NCBI RefSeq assembly: GCF_000513895.2
Contig: NZ_CP165782.1
Span: 868,001 to 932,000, forward strand
Origin: Ensifer sp. WSM1721
Lineage (GTDB): Bacteria; Pseudomonadota; Alphaproteobacteria; Rhizobiales; Rhizobiaceae
Direction of reading: 5' to 3'
Length of the DNA stretch: 64,000 bases
Shown here: in pieces, positions 18,751 to 26,997 of the stretch
How positions within the stretch are numbered: position 1 is the stretch's first letter
Layout of the letters: every line of letters starts with the position of its first letter
The notes under the pieces: model-generated
Told to the model about the DNA's origin: nothing
The model's input: only the letters and a program-made list of their open reading frames with translations
Databases searched by the model: none
Made by a program: the position numbers and the translations under genes

Positions 18751-19704
18751 TCAGTTTTCTCCGGTCGGCGTGAGCGCGATGGTGCGGCGCGTATCGGTCA
18801 AGCCGGTGAGGAGGAAGAAGACAGCCGGGATCGTGAAGACGAGCACCGACAGGTAGGCGATCCACAGCACGGGAAGCCGCCAGGACTTGCCGCGTGTGCG
18901 GAAGTGGAAGGAGGCAAAGCCCGAAAGCAGGAAACCCGCTCCGAACGTGCCGCAGACGAGTGCGCCGATCGCCGCAGGCGCACCACCGATGAAGGTGAGG
19001 AGGAGGCCTGCGAGGAAGGCGAAGATGGCATTGCGGTGCATTCTCAGCGCGGAGGGGATGTCCTCGCGCGGACGCAGGGACTTGCCGGACATCTGCACGA
19101 TGCGCGTCGCGATGTAATAGGCGGCAAACAGCATCACGACCCAGATCGCGCCCTGAACGAGCGGCAGGGCCAGCGTGAACATCGACTTGAGCTGGGCTAT
19201 TGCTGCAGCATCGGGATTGTAGAGCGGCTCCTGCGCCTTCACAGCCTCTATCACCATGTCGACCATGAGGTCGGAGACGCTCGTATCGTATCCGACGATG
19301 TAGCCGACGATGATCATTCCGACGGTTACGAGCCCGGCGAGATGCACGAGAATGTCGGAAAGCGGATACCAGGCGAGAGCGCCCTCGGGACCGCCGAGTT
19401 CGGAAGCCGGGCGCGCAAGATTGGAGAGGTGGCTAAGCCAACCGGCCGGAATGAGCGTCACGACCACGATCAGCAGCGCGAAATAGGATGAAACCAATGC
19501 GGATGCCGTAGCGCCCGCGACAACGATCGCGGCGAGGGCGGCGGCATTGCCCCAGCCGAGCCCGGCGATCAGGATCGGCAACGCGGAAGCGGCATAAAGG
19601 ACGATCGCAAGGGACGACTGCATATTCGCGCCCATCGACAAAAGGGCGGCGGTAATGCCGGCGAGCGCGCCGGTCAGCAGCGATGTCCTGTTCCAGTTCT
19701 TCAC
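18751..19704 (-). CDS. DUF2232 family polytopic membrane protein
   Basis: About 317 residues with eight or so hydrophobic helices. The sequence resembles the DUF2232 (YybS-like) membrane proteins that sit between rpsR and rplI in rhizobia. The function is unknown. I chose the GTG at 19704 because AGGA lies 8 bases upstream and the residues before it are not hydrophobic or conserved; the frame is open to 19848. Context ties it to the ribosomal protein operon and replication genes, without implying a role in either. Confidence 0.8.
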   Translation of the reverse strand: MKNWNRTSLLTGALAGITAALLSMGANMQSSLAIVLYAASALPILIAGLGWGNAAALAAIVVAGATASALVSSYFALLIVVVTLIPAGWLSHLSNLARPASELGGPEGALAWYPLSDILVHLAGLVTVGMIIVGYIVGYDTSVSDLMVDMVIEAVKAQEPLYNPDAAAIAQLKSMFTLALPLVQGAIWVVMLFAAYYIATRIVQMSGKSLRPREDIPSALRMHRNAIFAFLAGLLLTFIGGAPAAIGALVCGTFGAGFLLSGFASFHFRTRGKSWRLPVLWIAYLSVLVFTIPAVFFLLTGLTDTRRTIALTPTGEN

Positions 19705-19859
19705 GTTCGCTGTCCTGCTTCTAAGGCAGTTAGGGGCGGCGATCGCCTGGCCCCAACATGGGATTTCATGCGCTTTTCGCGCCGGTTTCCGATCCGCGCC
19801 CACCGCGGAAGGGAGAGTTGAAGGCGCCGCTGCGGCGAACGCCCTCAACCTGATTGGCT

Positions 19860-19884
19860 TCCGTTGAGTCAGGCGCTCAACGGA
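19860..19884 (-). promoter_or_regulatory. Hairpin between rpsR and the DUF2232 gene
   Basis: A 9-bp perfect stem (tccgttgag / ctcaacgga) with a 7-base loop lies 13 bases after the rpsR stop. No U-run follows on the minus strand. It may attenuate or protect the 3' end so that the ribosomal genes exceed the membrane protein in output. Confidence 0.45.
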
Positions 19885-19896
19885 GAGTCAGTTGCC

Positions 19897-20145
19897 TTAC
19901 GATACGACGTAGGGCAGCAGGCCGAGGAAGCGTGCGCGCTTGATCGCCTGGGCGAGCTCGCGCTGCTTCTTCTGGGAGACGGCCGTGATGCGGGACGGCA
20001 CGATCTTGCCGCGCTCGGAAATGTAGCGCTGCAGCAGGCGAACGTCCTTGTAGTCGATCCGCGGAGCGTTTGCGCCCGAGAAGGGGCAGGTCTTGCGGCG
20101 GCGGTGGAACGGACGGCGTACCGGAGCGGAAGAAACTTCAGCCAT
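19897..20145 (-). CDS. rpsR: 30S ribosomal protein S18
   Basis: 82 residues. The basic N-terminus and the S18 signature ([10 protein letters not shown] ... [19 protein letters not shown] ... [19 protein letters not shown]) are present. It binds S6 in the small-subunit platform. The ATG at 20145 is used; another in-frame ATG six bases upstream (20151) is also possible because TTAGGAG lies 5' of both. Confidence 0.97.
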   Translation of the reverse strand: MAEVSSAPVRRPFHRRRKTCPFSGANAPRIDYKDVRLLQRYISERGKIVPSRITAVSQKKQRELAQAIKRARFLGLLPYVVS

Positions 20146-20170
20146 TATCATCTATCTCCTAAAGCTTCTG

Positions 20171-20617
20171 TTACGCGCGGTCTTCACGCGGGCGGCGCGG
20201 ACGGTCTTCACGGTCACCACGGTCCGGACGCGGACCACGGTCGAAACCGCCTTCACGCGGGCCACGGCCTTCGCCGCGCGGACGATCGTCGCGATCGCGC
20301 TTCTGCATCATGGCAGACGGACCTTCCTCGTGCTTGTCGACGGCGATCGTCATGTAGCGCAGGATGTCTTCGTTGATGCGCATCTGGCGCTCGACTTCGT
20401 GGACGGCCGGTGCCGGAGCATCGATGTCCATCAGCACGTAATGAGCCTTGCGGTTCTTCTTGATGCGGTAGGTGAGGGACTTCAGGCCCCAGTTCTCGAC
20501 GCGACCGACCTTGCCGCCGTTCGCTTCGATGACGCCCTTGTACTGCTCGACGAGAGCGTCGACTTGCTGCGGCGTGATGTCCTGCCGAGCGAGGAACACG
20601 TGTTCATAAAGAGCCAT
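20171..20617 (-). CDS. rpsF: 30S ribosomal protein S6
   Basis: 148 residues. The S6 fold occupies residues 1-95 ([13 protein letters not shown]..., [29 protein letters not shown]). A 50-residue low-complexity Arg/Asp/Gly tail follows, where E. coli S6 has its glutamylated end. It begins the rpsF-rpsR-DUF2232-rplI operon, and AAGAAAGG precedes the ATG. Confidence 0.97.
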   Translation of the reverse strand: MALYEHVFLARQDITPQQVDALVEQYKGVIEANGGKVGRVENWGLKSLTYRIKKNRKAHYVLMDIDAPAPAVHEVERQMRINEDILRYMTIAVDKHEEGPSAMMQKRDRDDRPRGEGRGPREGGFDRGPRPDRGDREDRPRRPREDRA

Positions 20618-20994
20618 TGTGGCTTGCCTTTCTTGCGTTAATCAGCCCGGACCTCGGCGGCTAAGCCTCAACGACTGTTCTTAAAGGCTGTGATGAGCCG
20701 GCAAGAAAGTGTTGTATCGAGACGGTCGAGAGCGGAGACACGGGAGGCCGGAATGCCTTGCATTCCTAGCGGCTTCCCCGTCGGAAGCCGGCCCTCCGTT
20801 CAGCCACCAGCCAGAAGACCGGGCGTTTCGAACAGCGCGCTTATACGCATTTTCCGCGGAAATGCAAGGCGCGATTGGAAGATCGTTGCCGCAGCCCGGA
20901 GAGGCGTGCGGCGCGTGAGGCGCGACGTTGCGGAACAATCGTTCTCACTCCCTGTTGGACGCCTGCAGCCCGACAAACCCGCGGGAGACAAAAA
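20618..20994. other. 377-base divergent gap between rpsF and the Cys-rich protein gene
   Basis: It must hold the promoter of the minus-strand rpsF operon and that of the plus-strand gene at 20995. A hairpin cggcttcc-ccgt-ggaagccg is visible at about 20770-20790 and a smaller one (ggaatgc/gcattcc) just before it. They might be part of an S6:S18 autoregulatory leader, but I could not match the known leader motif. Confidence 0.5.
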
Positions 20995-21333
20995 ATGCAC
21001 GAGTTCGATCCGAGAATGCAGGAGTGCCTAGAGAATTGCCTGGTCTGTTACCGTGTCTGCCTTTCGACGGCAATGAGCCATTGCCTGGAGGCCGGCGAGG
21101 AACACACTGAGCCGCCGCACTTCCGGCTGATTATGGCTTGCGCCGAGATATGCCGGACCGCAGCGCATTTCATGCTGATCGGGACACCGCATCACCGGCA
21201 TCTCTGTCGCGAATGTGCAGAGATTTGCAGCGAATGCGCGGCTGACTGCGAACGCATCGGCGACATGGCCGAATGCGTCGAGGCCTGCCGGCGTTGCGCC
21301 GAAAGCTGCCGCCAGATGGCCGCTTGGAAATAG
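20995..21333 (+). CDS. Cys-rich four-helix-bundle protein, DUF326/copper-storage type
   Basis: 112 residues with 16 cysteines arranged in helical spacing (MQECLENCLVCYRVC, MACAEICR, LCRECAEICSECAADCERI, CVEACRRCAESCRQM). This is the pattern of DUF326 / Csp copper-storage proteins, in which Cys side chains line the inside of a four-helix bundle and bind many Cu(I) ions. No signal peptide is visible, so it should be cytosolic (Csp3-like). The ATG at 20995 has GGGAG 8 bases upstream; the frame open to 20875 is non-homologous. No copper exporter or regulator is adjacent. Confidence 0.85.
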   Translation: MHEFDPRMQECLENCLVCYRVCLSTAMSHCLEAGEEHTEPPHFRLIMACAEICRTAAHFMLIGTPHHRHLCRECAEICSECAADCERIGDMAECVEACRRCAESCRQMAAWK

Positions 21334-21355
21334 GGCCGCAGAGAGCCGGCGCCGC

Positions 21356-22399
21356 TCAGATCGGCGCCGGATACAGCCGGTGCAGGCGCCTTATGCCGTT
21401 CATCACGTCCTGCGAAAGCGTAACGCCTGTAGCGCCGATGTTGGTCTTCAACTGCGCCATCGACGTCGCGCCGATGATGACAGAGGTCATGAAGGGGCGC
21501 GCGAGGCAGAAGGCGAGCGCCATCTGGGCGGGGTCGAGGCCGTGCTCGCGGGCGAGCGCCACATAGGCGGCAACGGCAGGTTCCTGGTGCGGCGTGAAGC
21601 GGCCGCCAAGATCGCCATTGATCGACAGGCGCGAGCCGGCGGGCTTTGCGCCGTCGAGATATTTGCCGGTGAGGAGCCCGGCTGCCAGCGGCGAATAGGC
21701 AAGCAGGCCGACATCCTCGTGGTGCGACACTTCCGCGAGGTCGAGATCGTAGGGCCGGTAGAGCAGGTTGTACTCGTTCTGGATCGTCGCCACCCGAGGC
21801 AGGCCATATCTTCTCGCCAGGTCGAGCATCTTCATCGTGCCCCAGGCGGTTTCGTTGGACAGCCCGATGGCACGGATCTTGCCCGCCTTTACGAGATCGC
21901 CAAGCTTGTCGAGGATAGCCTTGAGGTCAGCGGTGACCTGCTCCGTCTCCTGCCGAGACGGGTCGTAGGACCAGGCGTTGCGGAAATGATAGTGGCCGCG
22001 GTTCGGCCAGTGAAGCTGGTAGAGGTCGATGTAATCGGTCTTGAGCCGCCTGAGACTGGCCTCGAGCGCTTGATCGATTCCTTGCGGCGTGATCGGCTCG
22101 CCGTTGCGGATATAGGGGCGGCCGGAGCCGGCGACCTTGGTTGCGACCACCACGTCGTCACGCCGGCCGCGTGCTGCCAGCCAATCGCCGATGATCCGCT
22201 CGGTACTGCCGTAAGTTTCCTCCGACAGCGGCGTGGTCGGATAGAGTTCGGCCGTGTCGATGAAGTTGACGCCATGGTCGAAAGCGTAGTCGAGCTGCTC
22301 ATGGGCCTCCGCGGGGGTGTTCTGGGAGCCCCAGGTCATCGTGCCGAGGCAGATTTCCGAGACTTTGATGCCGGTGCGGCCGAGCGTGTTGTAGCGCAT
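21356..22399 (-). CDS. Aldo/keto reductase, Tas-like
   Basis: About 347 residues, the length of E. coli Tas, with which it shares long stretches (LGTMTWGSQNTPAEAHEQLDYA, LARREHGLDPAQMALAFC-like, GATSMAQLKTNI). The AKR tetrad is visible: Asp in FIDTAELYP, Tyr in the same motif, Lys in VVATKVAG, His in YQLHWPN. It should reduce carbonyls with NADPH; the physiological substrate is unknown. ATG at 22399 has AAGGAAG upstream. The frame open to 22555 reaches a RIME-like repeat and is not used. Confidence 0.9.
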   Translation of the reverse strand: MRYNTLGRTGIKVSEICLGTMTWGSQNTPAEAHEQLDYAFDHGVNFIDTAELYPTTPLSEETYGSTERIIGDWLAARGRRDDVVVATKVAGSGRPYIRNGEPITPQGIDQALEASLRRLKTDYIDLYQLHWPNRGHYHFRNAWSYDPSRQETEQVTADLKAILDKLGDLVKAGKIRAIGLSNETAWGTMKMLDLARRYGLPRVATIQNEYNLLYRPYDLDLAEVSHHEDVGLLAYSPLAAGLLTGKYLDGAKPAGSRLSINGDLGGRFTPHQEPAVAAYVALAREHGLDPAQMALAFCLARPFMTSVIIGATSMAQLKTNIGATGVTLSQDVMNGIRRLHRLYPAPI

Positions 22400-22560
22400 G
22401 ATGTCACTTCCTTTTGTGGGCGGAGTCGCACCGGCGGGAGGGAAGGGCGCACCGCCTGGGAATGATGAGTTGAGGCCGCAGCCCAGAGGCATCGTGCCGG
22501 CGCGGCGGCAAAAGCCGGGCAAACTTACGCCTTGATTGGCGAAGATCAAGGGCAAAAGCC

Positions 22561-22657
22561 TACAGCGCTGTGCGTCTTATAAGCCGCAAAGGTCGCTGTG
22601 GTACTTTGAGACACTGCATGTTTCCTTAAATCGGGACGATTTAAGGAAACATGCAGT
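22561..22657. repeat. RIME1-like palindromic intergenic element, copy B
   Basis: It runs from acagcgctgtgcgtc to a near-perfect 13-bp inverted repeat tttccttaaatcg / cgatttaaggaaa with a 3-base loop, ending catgcagtg. It is inverted relative to copies A and E, and lies in the gap between the aldo/keto reductase start and fabD. Confidence 0.75.
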
Positions 22658-22828
22658 GGGCGAGGCCCGGGAAGACGGGCTCTGCGCTTGACTTGCCGTC
22701 TAGGAATGTGAATGGAGAGAAAAACACGGGCGCGGTAAAAGAAGTGCCCGCCCGGTCAAAATCAGGAATCGATCGCGCCGGTCTCGAAATGCTCCAGGTC
22801 GTTCGTGATCCAGGGAAGGGCACTCTTG

Positions 22829-23773
22829 ATGAGCATCGCATTCACGTTCCCCGGCCAGGGCAGCCAGGCCGTCGGCATGGGCAAGGATCTGGCCGAAGCC
22901 TTTCCGGAGGCCGCTGCCGTCTTCGCTGAAGTCGACGGGGCGCTCGGCGAAAAGCTCTCCGACATCATGTGGAACGGACCGGAAGAAACCCTGACGCTGA
23001 CCGCGAACGCGCAGCCGGCCCTGATGGCAGTCTCCATGGCGGTGATCCGGGTGCTCGAGGCGAAGGGGCTCGATCTCAAGAGCAAGGTGTCGTTTGTCGC
23101 CGGCCATTCGCTCGGCGAGTATTCGGCGCTCTGTGCAGCCGGCACCTTTTCGCTTGCCGACACGGCGCGGCTCCTGCGCATCCGCGGCAATGCGATGCAA
23201 GCGGCAGTTCCCGTCGGCAAGGGCGCGATGGCCGCGATCATCGGCCTGGAGCACGAAGACGTCGAAGCGATTTGCCGCGGGGCCTCGTCTCTCGGATCGT
23301 GCCAGATTGCCAACGACAATGGCGGCGGCCAATTGGTGATTTCGGGCGAGAAGCAGGCTGTCGAGAAGGCGGCGGCGCTCGCCTCGGAAAAGGGGGCCAA
23401 GCGCGCCTTGATGCTGCCGGTATCGGCGCCCTTCCATTCCGCGCTGATGGCTCCCGCCGCAGAAGCGATGCGCGAGGCGCTCTCCAAGGTCGAGAAGCGC
23501 GATCCGGTCGTGCCGGTCGTCGCCAACGTCCTTGCCGCGCCGGTGAGCGATTCCGGCGAGATTACCCGCCTGCTCGTCGAACAGGTGACGGGGCAGGTGC
23601 GTTGGCGCGAGACGGTGCAATGGTTCGCCGCCAACGACGTGACCACGCTTTACGAGATCGGCTCCGGCAAGGTGCTGACGGGACTTGCCCGGCGGATCGA
23701 CAAGACTGTCAACGGCATCGCCGTCAATTCGCCCGCCGACGTCGACACGGCGCTTGCCGCCCTTCTGGCCTAA
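22829..23773 (+). CDS. fabD: Malonyl-CoA:ACP transacylase
   Basis: 314 residues. GQGSQAVGMG is at the N-terminus, and the catalytic serine is in GHSLGEYSAL (about residue 92) with the partner histidine in APFHSALM. It loads malonyl groups onto ACP for fatty acid synthesis. ATG at 22829 is used; GGAAGGG lies about 8 bases upstream. An in-frame codon at 22805 would add eight non-conserved residues. It starts the fab cluster. Confidence 0.96.
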   Translation: MSIAFTFPGQGSQAVGMGKDLAEAFPEAAAVFAEVDGALGEKLSDIMWNGPEETLTLTANAQPALMAVSMAVIRVLEAKGLDLKSKVSFVAGHSLGEYSALCAAGTFSLADTARLLRIRGNAMQAAVPVGKGAMAAIIGLEHEDVEAICRGASSLGSCQIANDNGGGQLVISGEKQAVEKAAALASEKGAKRALMLPVSAPFHSALMAPAAEAMREALSKVEKRDPVVPVVANVLAAPVSDSGEITRLLVEQVTGQVRWRETVQWFAANDVTTLYEIGSGKVLTGLARRIDKTVNGIAVNSPADVDTALAALLA

Positions 23774-23777
23774 GTGT

Positions 23778-23804
23778 CCTAATTATAGGCGCCCTATTAT
23801 AAGG
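23778..23804 (+). promoter_or_regulatory. A/T-rich hairpin overlapping the fabG ribosome binding site
   Basis: cctaattatagg and cctattataagg form a 12-base inverted repeat (10 pairs) around a cgc loop, in the 40-base fabD-fabG gap. The right arm shares its last four bases with the AAGGAAG that serves the fabG ATG at 23814. It could tune fabG translation or be a protein-binding site. Confidence 0.45.
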
Positions 23805-23813
23805 AAGAAATCC

Positions 23814-24551
23814 ATGTTTGATCTTTCCGGCCGCAAGGCGCTCGTTACCGGCGCCTCCGGCGGCATCGGCGAGGAAATCGCCCGCATGCTGCATGCTCAG
23901 GGGGCCATTGTCGGCCTGCATGGCACCCGCGTCGAGAAGCTCGAAGCCCTTGCCAGCACGCTCGGCGATCGCGTCCAGATCTTTCCGGCAAACCTCTCCG
24001 ACCGGGCCGAGGTCAAGGCGCTCGGTGAGAAGGCGGAGGCCGAACTCGGTGGGGTTGATATCCTCGTCAACAATGCTGGCATCACCAAGGATGGGCTCTT
24101 CGTCCGCATGAGCGACGAGGACTGGGACAACGTCCTGGAGGTCAATCTGACAGCCGTGTTCCGTCTGACGCGCGAACTGACGCACCCGATGATGCGCCGC
24201 CGCTTCGGCCGGATCGTCAACATCACCTCCGTCGTCGGCGTCACCGGCAATCCCGGCCAGACCAACTACTGTGCCTCCAAAGCCGGCATGATCGGTTTCT
24301 CGAAGTCGCTCGCCCAGGAGATCGCGACCCGCAACGTCACGGTCAACTGCGTCGCGCCGGGCTTCATCGAAAGCGCCATGACCGGCAAGCTGAATGAGAA
24401 GCAGAAGGAAGGGATCATGGCCGCGATCCCGATGCGGCGGATGGGAACCGGCGCGGAGGTCGCTTCCGCGGTCGCCTACCTCGCGTCGAACGAGGCGGGT
24501 TACGTCACCGGCCAGACCATTCATGTCAACGGCGGGATGGCGATGATCTGA
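23814..24551 (+). CDS. fabG: 3-oxoacyl-[acyl-carrier-protein] reductase
   Basis: 245 residues, classical SDR. Cofactor motif TGASGGIG (residues about 13-20), NNAGIT, and the catalytic Ser in NITSVVGVTGNPGQ with YCASK (about 152-156). It reduces beta-ketoacyl-ACP with NADPH. The ATG at 23814 has a strong AAGGAAG upstream; the frame open to 23685 lies within fabD. It lies between fabD and acpP as expected. Confidence 0.95.
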   Translation: MFDLSGRKALVTGASGGIGEEIARMLHAQGAIVGLHGTRVEKLEALASTLGDRVQIFPANLSDRAEVKALGEKAEAELGGVDILVNNAGITKDGLFVRMSDEDWDNVLEVNLTAVFRLTRELTHPMMRRRFGRIVNITSVVGVTGNPGQTNYCASKAGMIGFSKSLAQEIATRNVTVNCVAPGFIESAMTGKLNEKQKEGIMAAIPMRRMGTGAEVASAVAYLASNEAGYVTGQTIHVNGGMAMI

Positions 24552-24889
24552 CGCGGCGTCGGGGCGCCGCGGTTCTGGCCTCTTCGCCTCCCGCGGAACG
24601 CCCGAAAGGCGTCTTTGTCTGTTGGTGCCAAATGCCTGAAATTCAATGTTGACCAAGCGAATGTCGGGCATTTTCGCACTTTGCGACAGACTTAAACCGT
24701 GTTAATCGGGCCTTGACTGTGCGCAGTCGACCGGTCCGGACAGGCATCCGGCAGCCCTTGCTGCCCTGGGTATCCGCGGTTTCGGTTGGATGGATTGCCC
24801 GTTGGGCCATCTTGGTCTATCAGGCGTGATTGAGAGTACCGGTGCCGGAATCGGCGCCGCAAAGAAACATAAGGTCGAGGATCTCCGAC
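24552..24889. other. 338-base gap between fabG and acpP
   Basis: A short GC hairpin (gcggcg/cgccgc, 24553-24570) follows fabG without a T-run. A CTTGAC at 24712-24717 resembles a -35 box but lacks a matching -10 at normal spacing. acpP probably has its own promoter in this gap, since ACP is needed in far greater amount. No ORF or RNA gene was recognised. Confidence 0.5.
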
Positions 24890-25126
24890 ATGAGCGATAT
24901 CGCAGAACGCGTGAAGAAAATTGTTATTGATCATCTTGGCGTCGATGCCGAAAAGGTCAGCGAAGGCGCAAGCTTCATCGATGACCTCGGCGCGGACTCG
25001 CTCGACACTGTCGAACTGGTCATGGCATTCGAAGAAGAATTCGGTGTCGAAATCCCGGACGACGCAGCGGACTCGATCCTGACCGTCGGCGACGCCGTCA
25101 AGTTCATCGAAAAAGCTCAGGCCTGA
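24890..25126 (+). CDS. acpP: Acyl carrier protein
   Basis: 78 residues, acidic, with the phosphopantetheine attachment motif [12 protein letters not shown] (Ser about residue 37). It carries growing acyl chains in fatty acid and lipid A synthesis. ATG at 24890. It lies alone between two larger gaps, consistent with separate high expression. Confidence 0.97.
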   Translation: MSDIAERVKKIVIDHLGVDAEKVSEGASFIDDLGADSLDTVELVMAFEEEFGVEIPDDAADSILTVGDAVKFIEKAQA

Positions 25127-25149
25127 TCCTTTACGGCTCAAGGCCACCA

Positions 25150-25174
25150 CACGGGCCGCAGCTTGCGGCTCGTG
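25150..25174 (+). terminator. Hairpin after acpP
   Basis: An 11-bp stem with one mismatch (cacgggccgca / tgcggctcgtg) and a 3-base loop lies 23 bases after the acpP stop. There is no T-run, so it may protect the abundant acpP message rather than end it. Confidence 0.4.
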
Positions 25175-25347
25175 CAGCCCTGGGGAAGTGGGCTGGCCCG
25201 CGTTGATTGCGGGTTGCGATCAGCAAAGCGTTCCCGCCTTTCCCTCTGATCGTCATTAACGAGATTTACAATGCTTGCACGGATCGGGATCCTCACGCGT
25301 GGCCCGATCCGGCGCTTGAATTGAACAGTCAGGGTGGGTCACGGGTT

Positions 25348-26613
25348 ATGAGACGTGTCGTTATCACCGGTACCGGCATGGTATCTCCTCTGGGTTGCGG
25401 AACCGAAGTCAGCTGGTCGCGTCTTCTGGCCAGCCAGAACGCCGCCCGCAAGGTCACCGAGTTCGAGGTCGAGGACCTCCCCGCCAAGATCGCCTGTCGC
25501 ATTCCCTTCGGTGATGGATCGGACGGCACCTTCAATGCCGACGATTGGATGGAGCCCAAGGAGCAGCGCAAGGTCGATCCCTTCATCGTCTATGCGATGG
25601 CCGCCGCGGACATGGCGCTCGCCGATGCCGGCTGGAAGCCCGAGAGCGACGAGGACCAGATCGCGACCGGCGTGCTCGTAGGCTCCGGCATCGGCGGCCT
25701 CGAGGGCATAGTCGACGCCGGCTACACGCTGCGCGACAAGGGGCCTCGCCGCATTTCGCCTTTCTTCATTCCCGGCCGCCTGATCAACCTCGCTTCGGGG
25801 CAGGTGTCCATTCGCCACAGGTTGCGCGGTCCCAACCATTCGGTCGTAACGGCGTGCTCGACCGGCGCGCATGCGATCGGCGACGCGAGCCGCTTGATCG
25901 CGCTCGGAGATGCGGACGTGATGGTTGCCGGCGGTACAGAATCGCCGATCTGCCGCATTTCGCTCGCGGGCTTTGCCGCCTGCAAGGCGCTCTCGACCCA
26001 GCACAACGACGACCCCGAAAAGGCGTCGCGGCCCTATGATACCGATCGTGACGGCTTCGTCATGGGCGAAGGCGCGGGCATCGTCATTCTGGAAGAATTG
26101 GAGCACGCCAAGGCACGCGGCGCCAAGATCTATGCCGAGGTCATCGGCTATGGCCTCTCCGGCGACGCCTTCCACATCACTGCTCCGTCCGAGGACGGCG
26201 AGGGCGCCTACCGCTGCATGCAGATGGCGCTGAAGCGTGCGGGCATCACCGCCGCCGACATCGACTACATCAACGCGCACGGCACCTCCACCATGGCCGA
26301 CACGATCGAGCTCGGCGCGGTCGAGCGGCTGGTCGGCGACAATGCACCGAAGATCTCCATGTCTTCGACGAAGTCCGCGATTGGGCATCTTCTCGGCGCG
26401 GCCGGCGCGGTCGAGGCCATCTTCTCGGCGTTGGCGATTCGCGACAACATCGCTCCGCCCACCCTCAATCTCGAAAATCCTTCGGTCGAGACGAGGATCG
26501 ACCTCGTGCCGCATGTCGCCCGCAAGCGCGAAATCAACGTGGCGCTGTCGAACTCATTCGGCTTCGGCGGCACCAACGCGTCGCTCATTCTGCGCCGCTA
26601 CACCGGCAATTGA
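25348..26613 (+). CDS. fabF: 3-oxoacyl-[acyl-carrier-protein] synthase II
   Basis: 421 residues, thiolase fold. The Cys-His-His triad is visible: Cys in VTACSTGAHAIGDA, His in NAHGTSTMADTIE and His in SAIGHLLGAAGAVE. It elongates acyl-ACP with malonyl-ACP. The ATG at 25348 gives MRRVVITGTGMVSPLG, the canonical N-terminus; the open frame from 25207 is non-homologous. Confidence 0.96.
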   Translation: MRRVVITGTGMVSPLGCGTEVSWSRLLASQNAARKVTEFEVEDLPAKIACRIPFGDGSDGTFNADDWMEPKEQRKVDPFIVYAMAAADMALADAGWKPESDEDQIATGVLVGSGIGGLEGIVDAGYTLRDKGPRRISPFFIPGRLINLASGQVSIRHRLRGPNHSVVTACSTGAHAIGDASRLIALGDADVMVAGGTESPICRISLAGFAACKALSTQHNDDPEKASRPYDTDRDGFVMGEGAGIVILEELEHAKARGAKIYAEVIGYGLSGDAFHITAPSEDGEGAYRCMQMALKRAGITAADIDYINAHGTSTMADTIELGAVERLVGDNAPKISMSSTKSAIGHLLGAAGAVEAIFSALAIRDNIAPPTLNLENPSVETRIDLVPHVARKREINVALSNSFGFGGTNASLILRRYTGN

Positions 26614-26997
26614 CTATCTGGATCGCGCCGGCTTCGGCGGCGGCGGGGAATGCGGGCGCAAAGCCGCGCGCAGTTTTCGTCCCCCGCATCAGCAGCGGTC
26701 GCGATCCTGCTTTTTGCCGCAATGCTCGCTACAAGCTGTCGGAGGAGGAGGTGGCGCTTTCGGCGCCGCCGCCGAAGGGCTATGTTCGCGCAAGGTACAT
26801 CTGATAATTGCAATATGCCCGTTGCTCTGCAGCGCCGCGCGTCCGCCGGACGTGCTAAATTGCTGCAACACTTTGAATCGCTGCATGGTTTGTCTCCATA
26901 TTCATGCAGTATCACGTCACACTGGCCGCCGGTCTAAGCCGAAATTCGCACCGGCGGTGGTAGGAGTGAGGTTGCGGATTTCGGATTCGGGATAATC
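26614..26997. other. 384-base gap between fabF and mltG
   Basis: It contains the RIME-like copy C (26826-26910) and otherwise G/C-rich, non-coding-looking sequence with several short overlapping open frames that resemble nothing. The mltG start lies at its end. Confidence 0.55.
26826..26910. repeat. RIME1-like palindromic intergenic element, copy C (diverged)
   Basis: It begins ctgcagcgccgcgcgtcc, continues gctgcaacactttgaatcg and ends ctgcatggtttgtctcc...catgcagta. It is in the orientation of copies B and D and more diverged. With copy D it brackets mltG as a direct repeat. Confidence 0.6.

Noticed and set aside
20640..20800. S6:S18 ribosomal leader ahead of rpsF
   Set aside because: Hairpins exist, but I could not find the conserved S6:S18 binding motif, so I noted only the gap.
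24712..24740. Housekeeping promoter for acpP at CTTGAC
   Set aside because: No -10-like hexamer at 16-18 bases.
24690..24840. Possible structured RNA between fabG and acpP
   Set aside because: Some short inverted repeats but no cloverleaf, no known RNA motif and no terminator; chance pairing is likely at this GC content.
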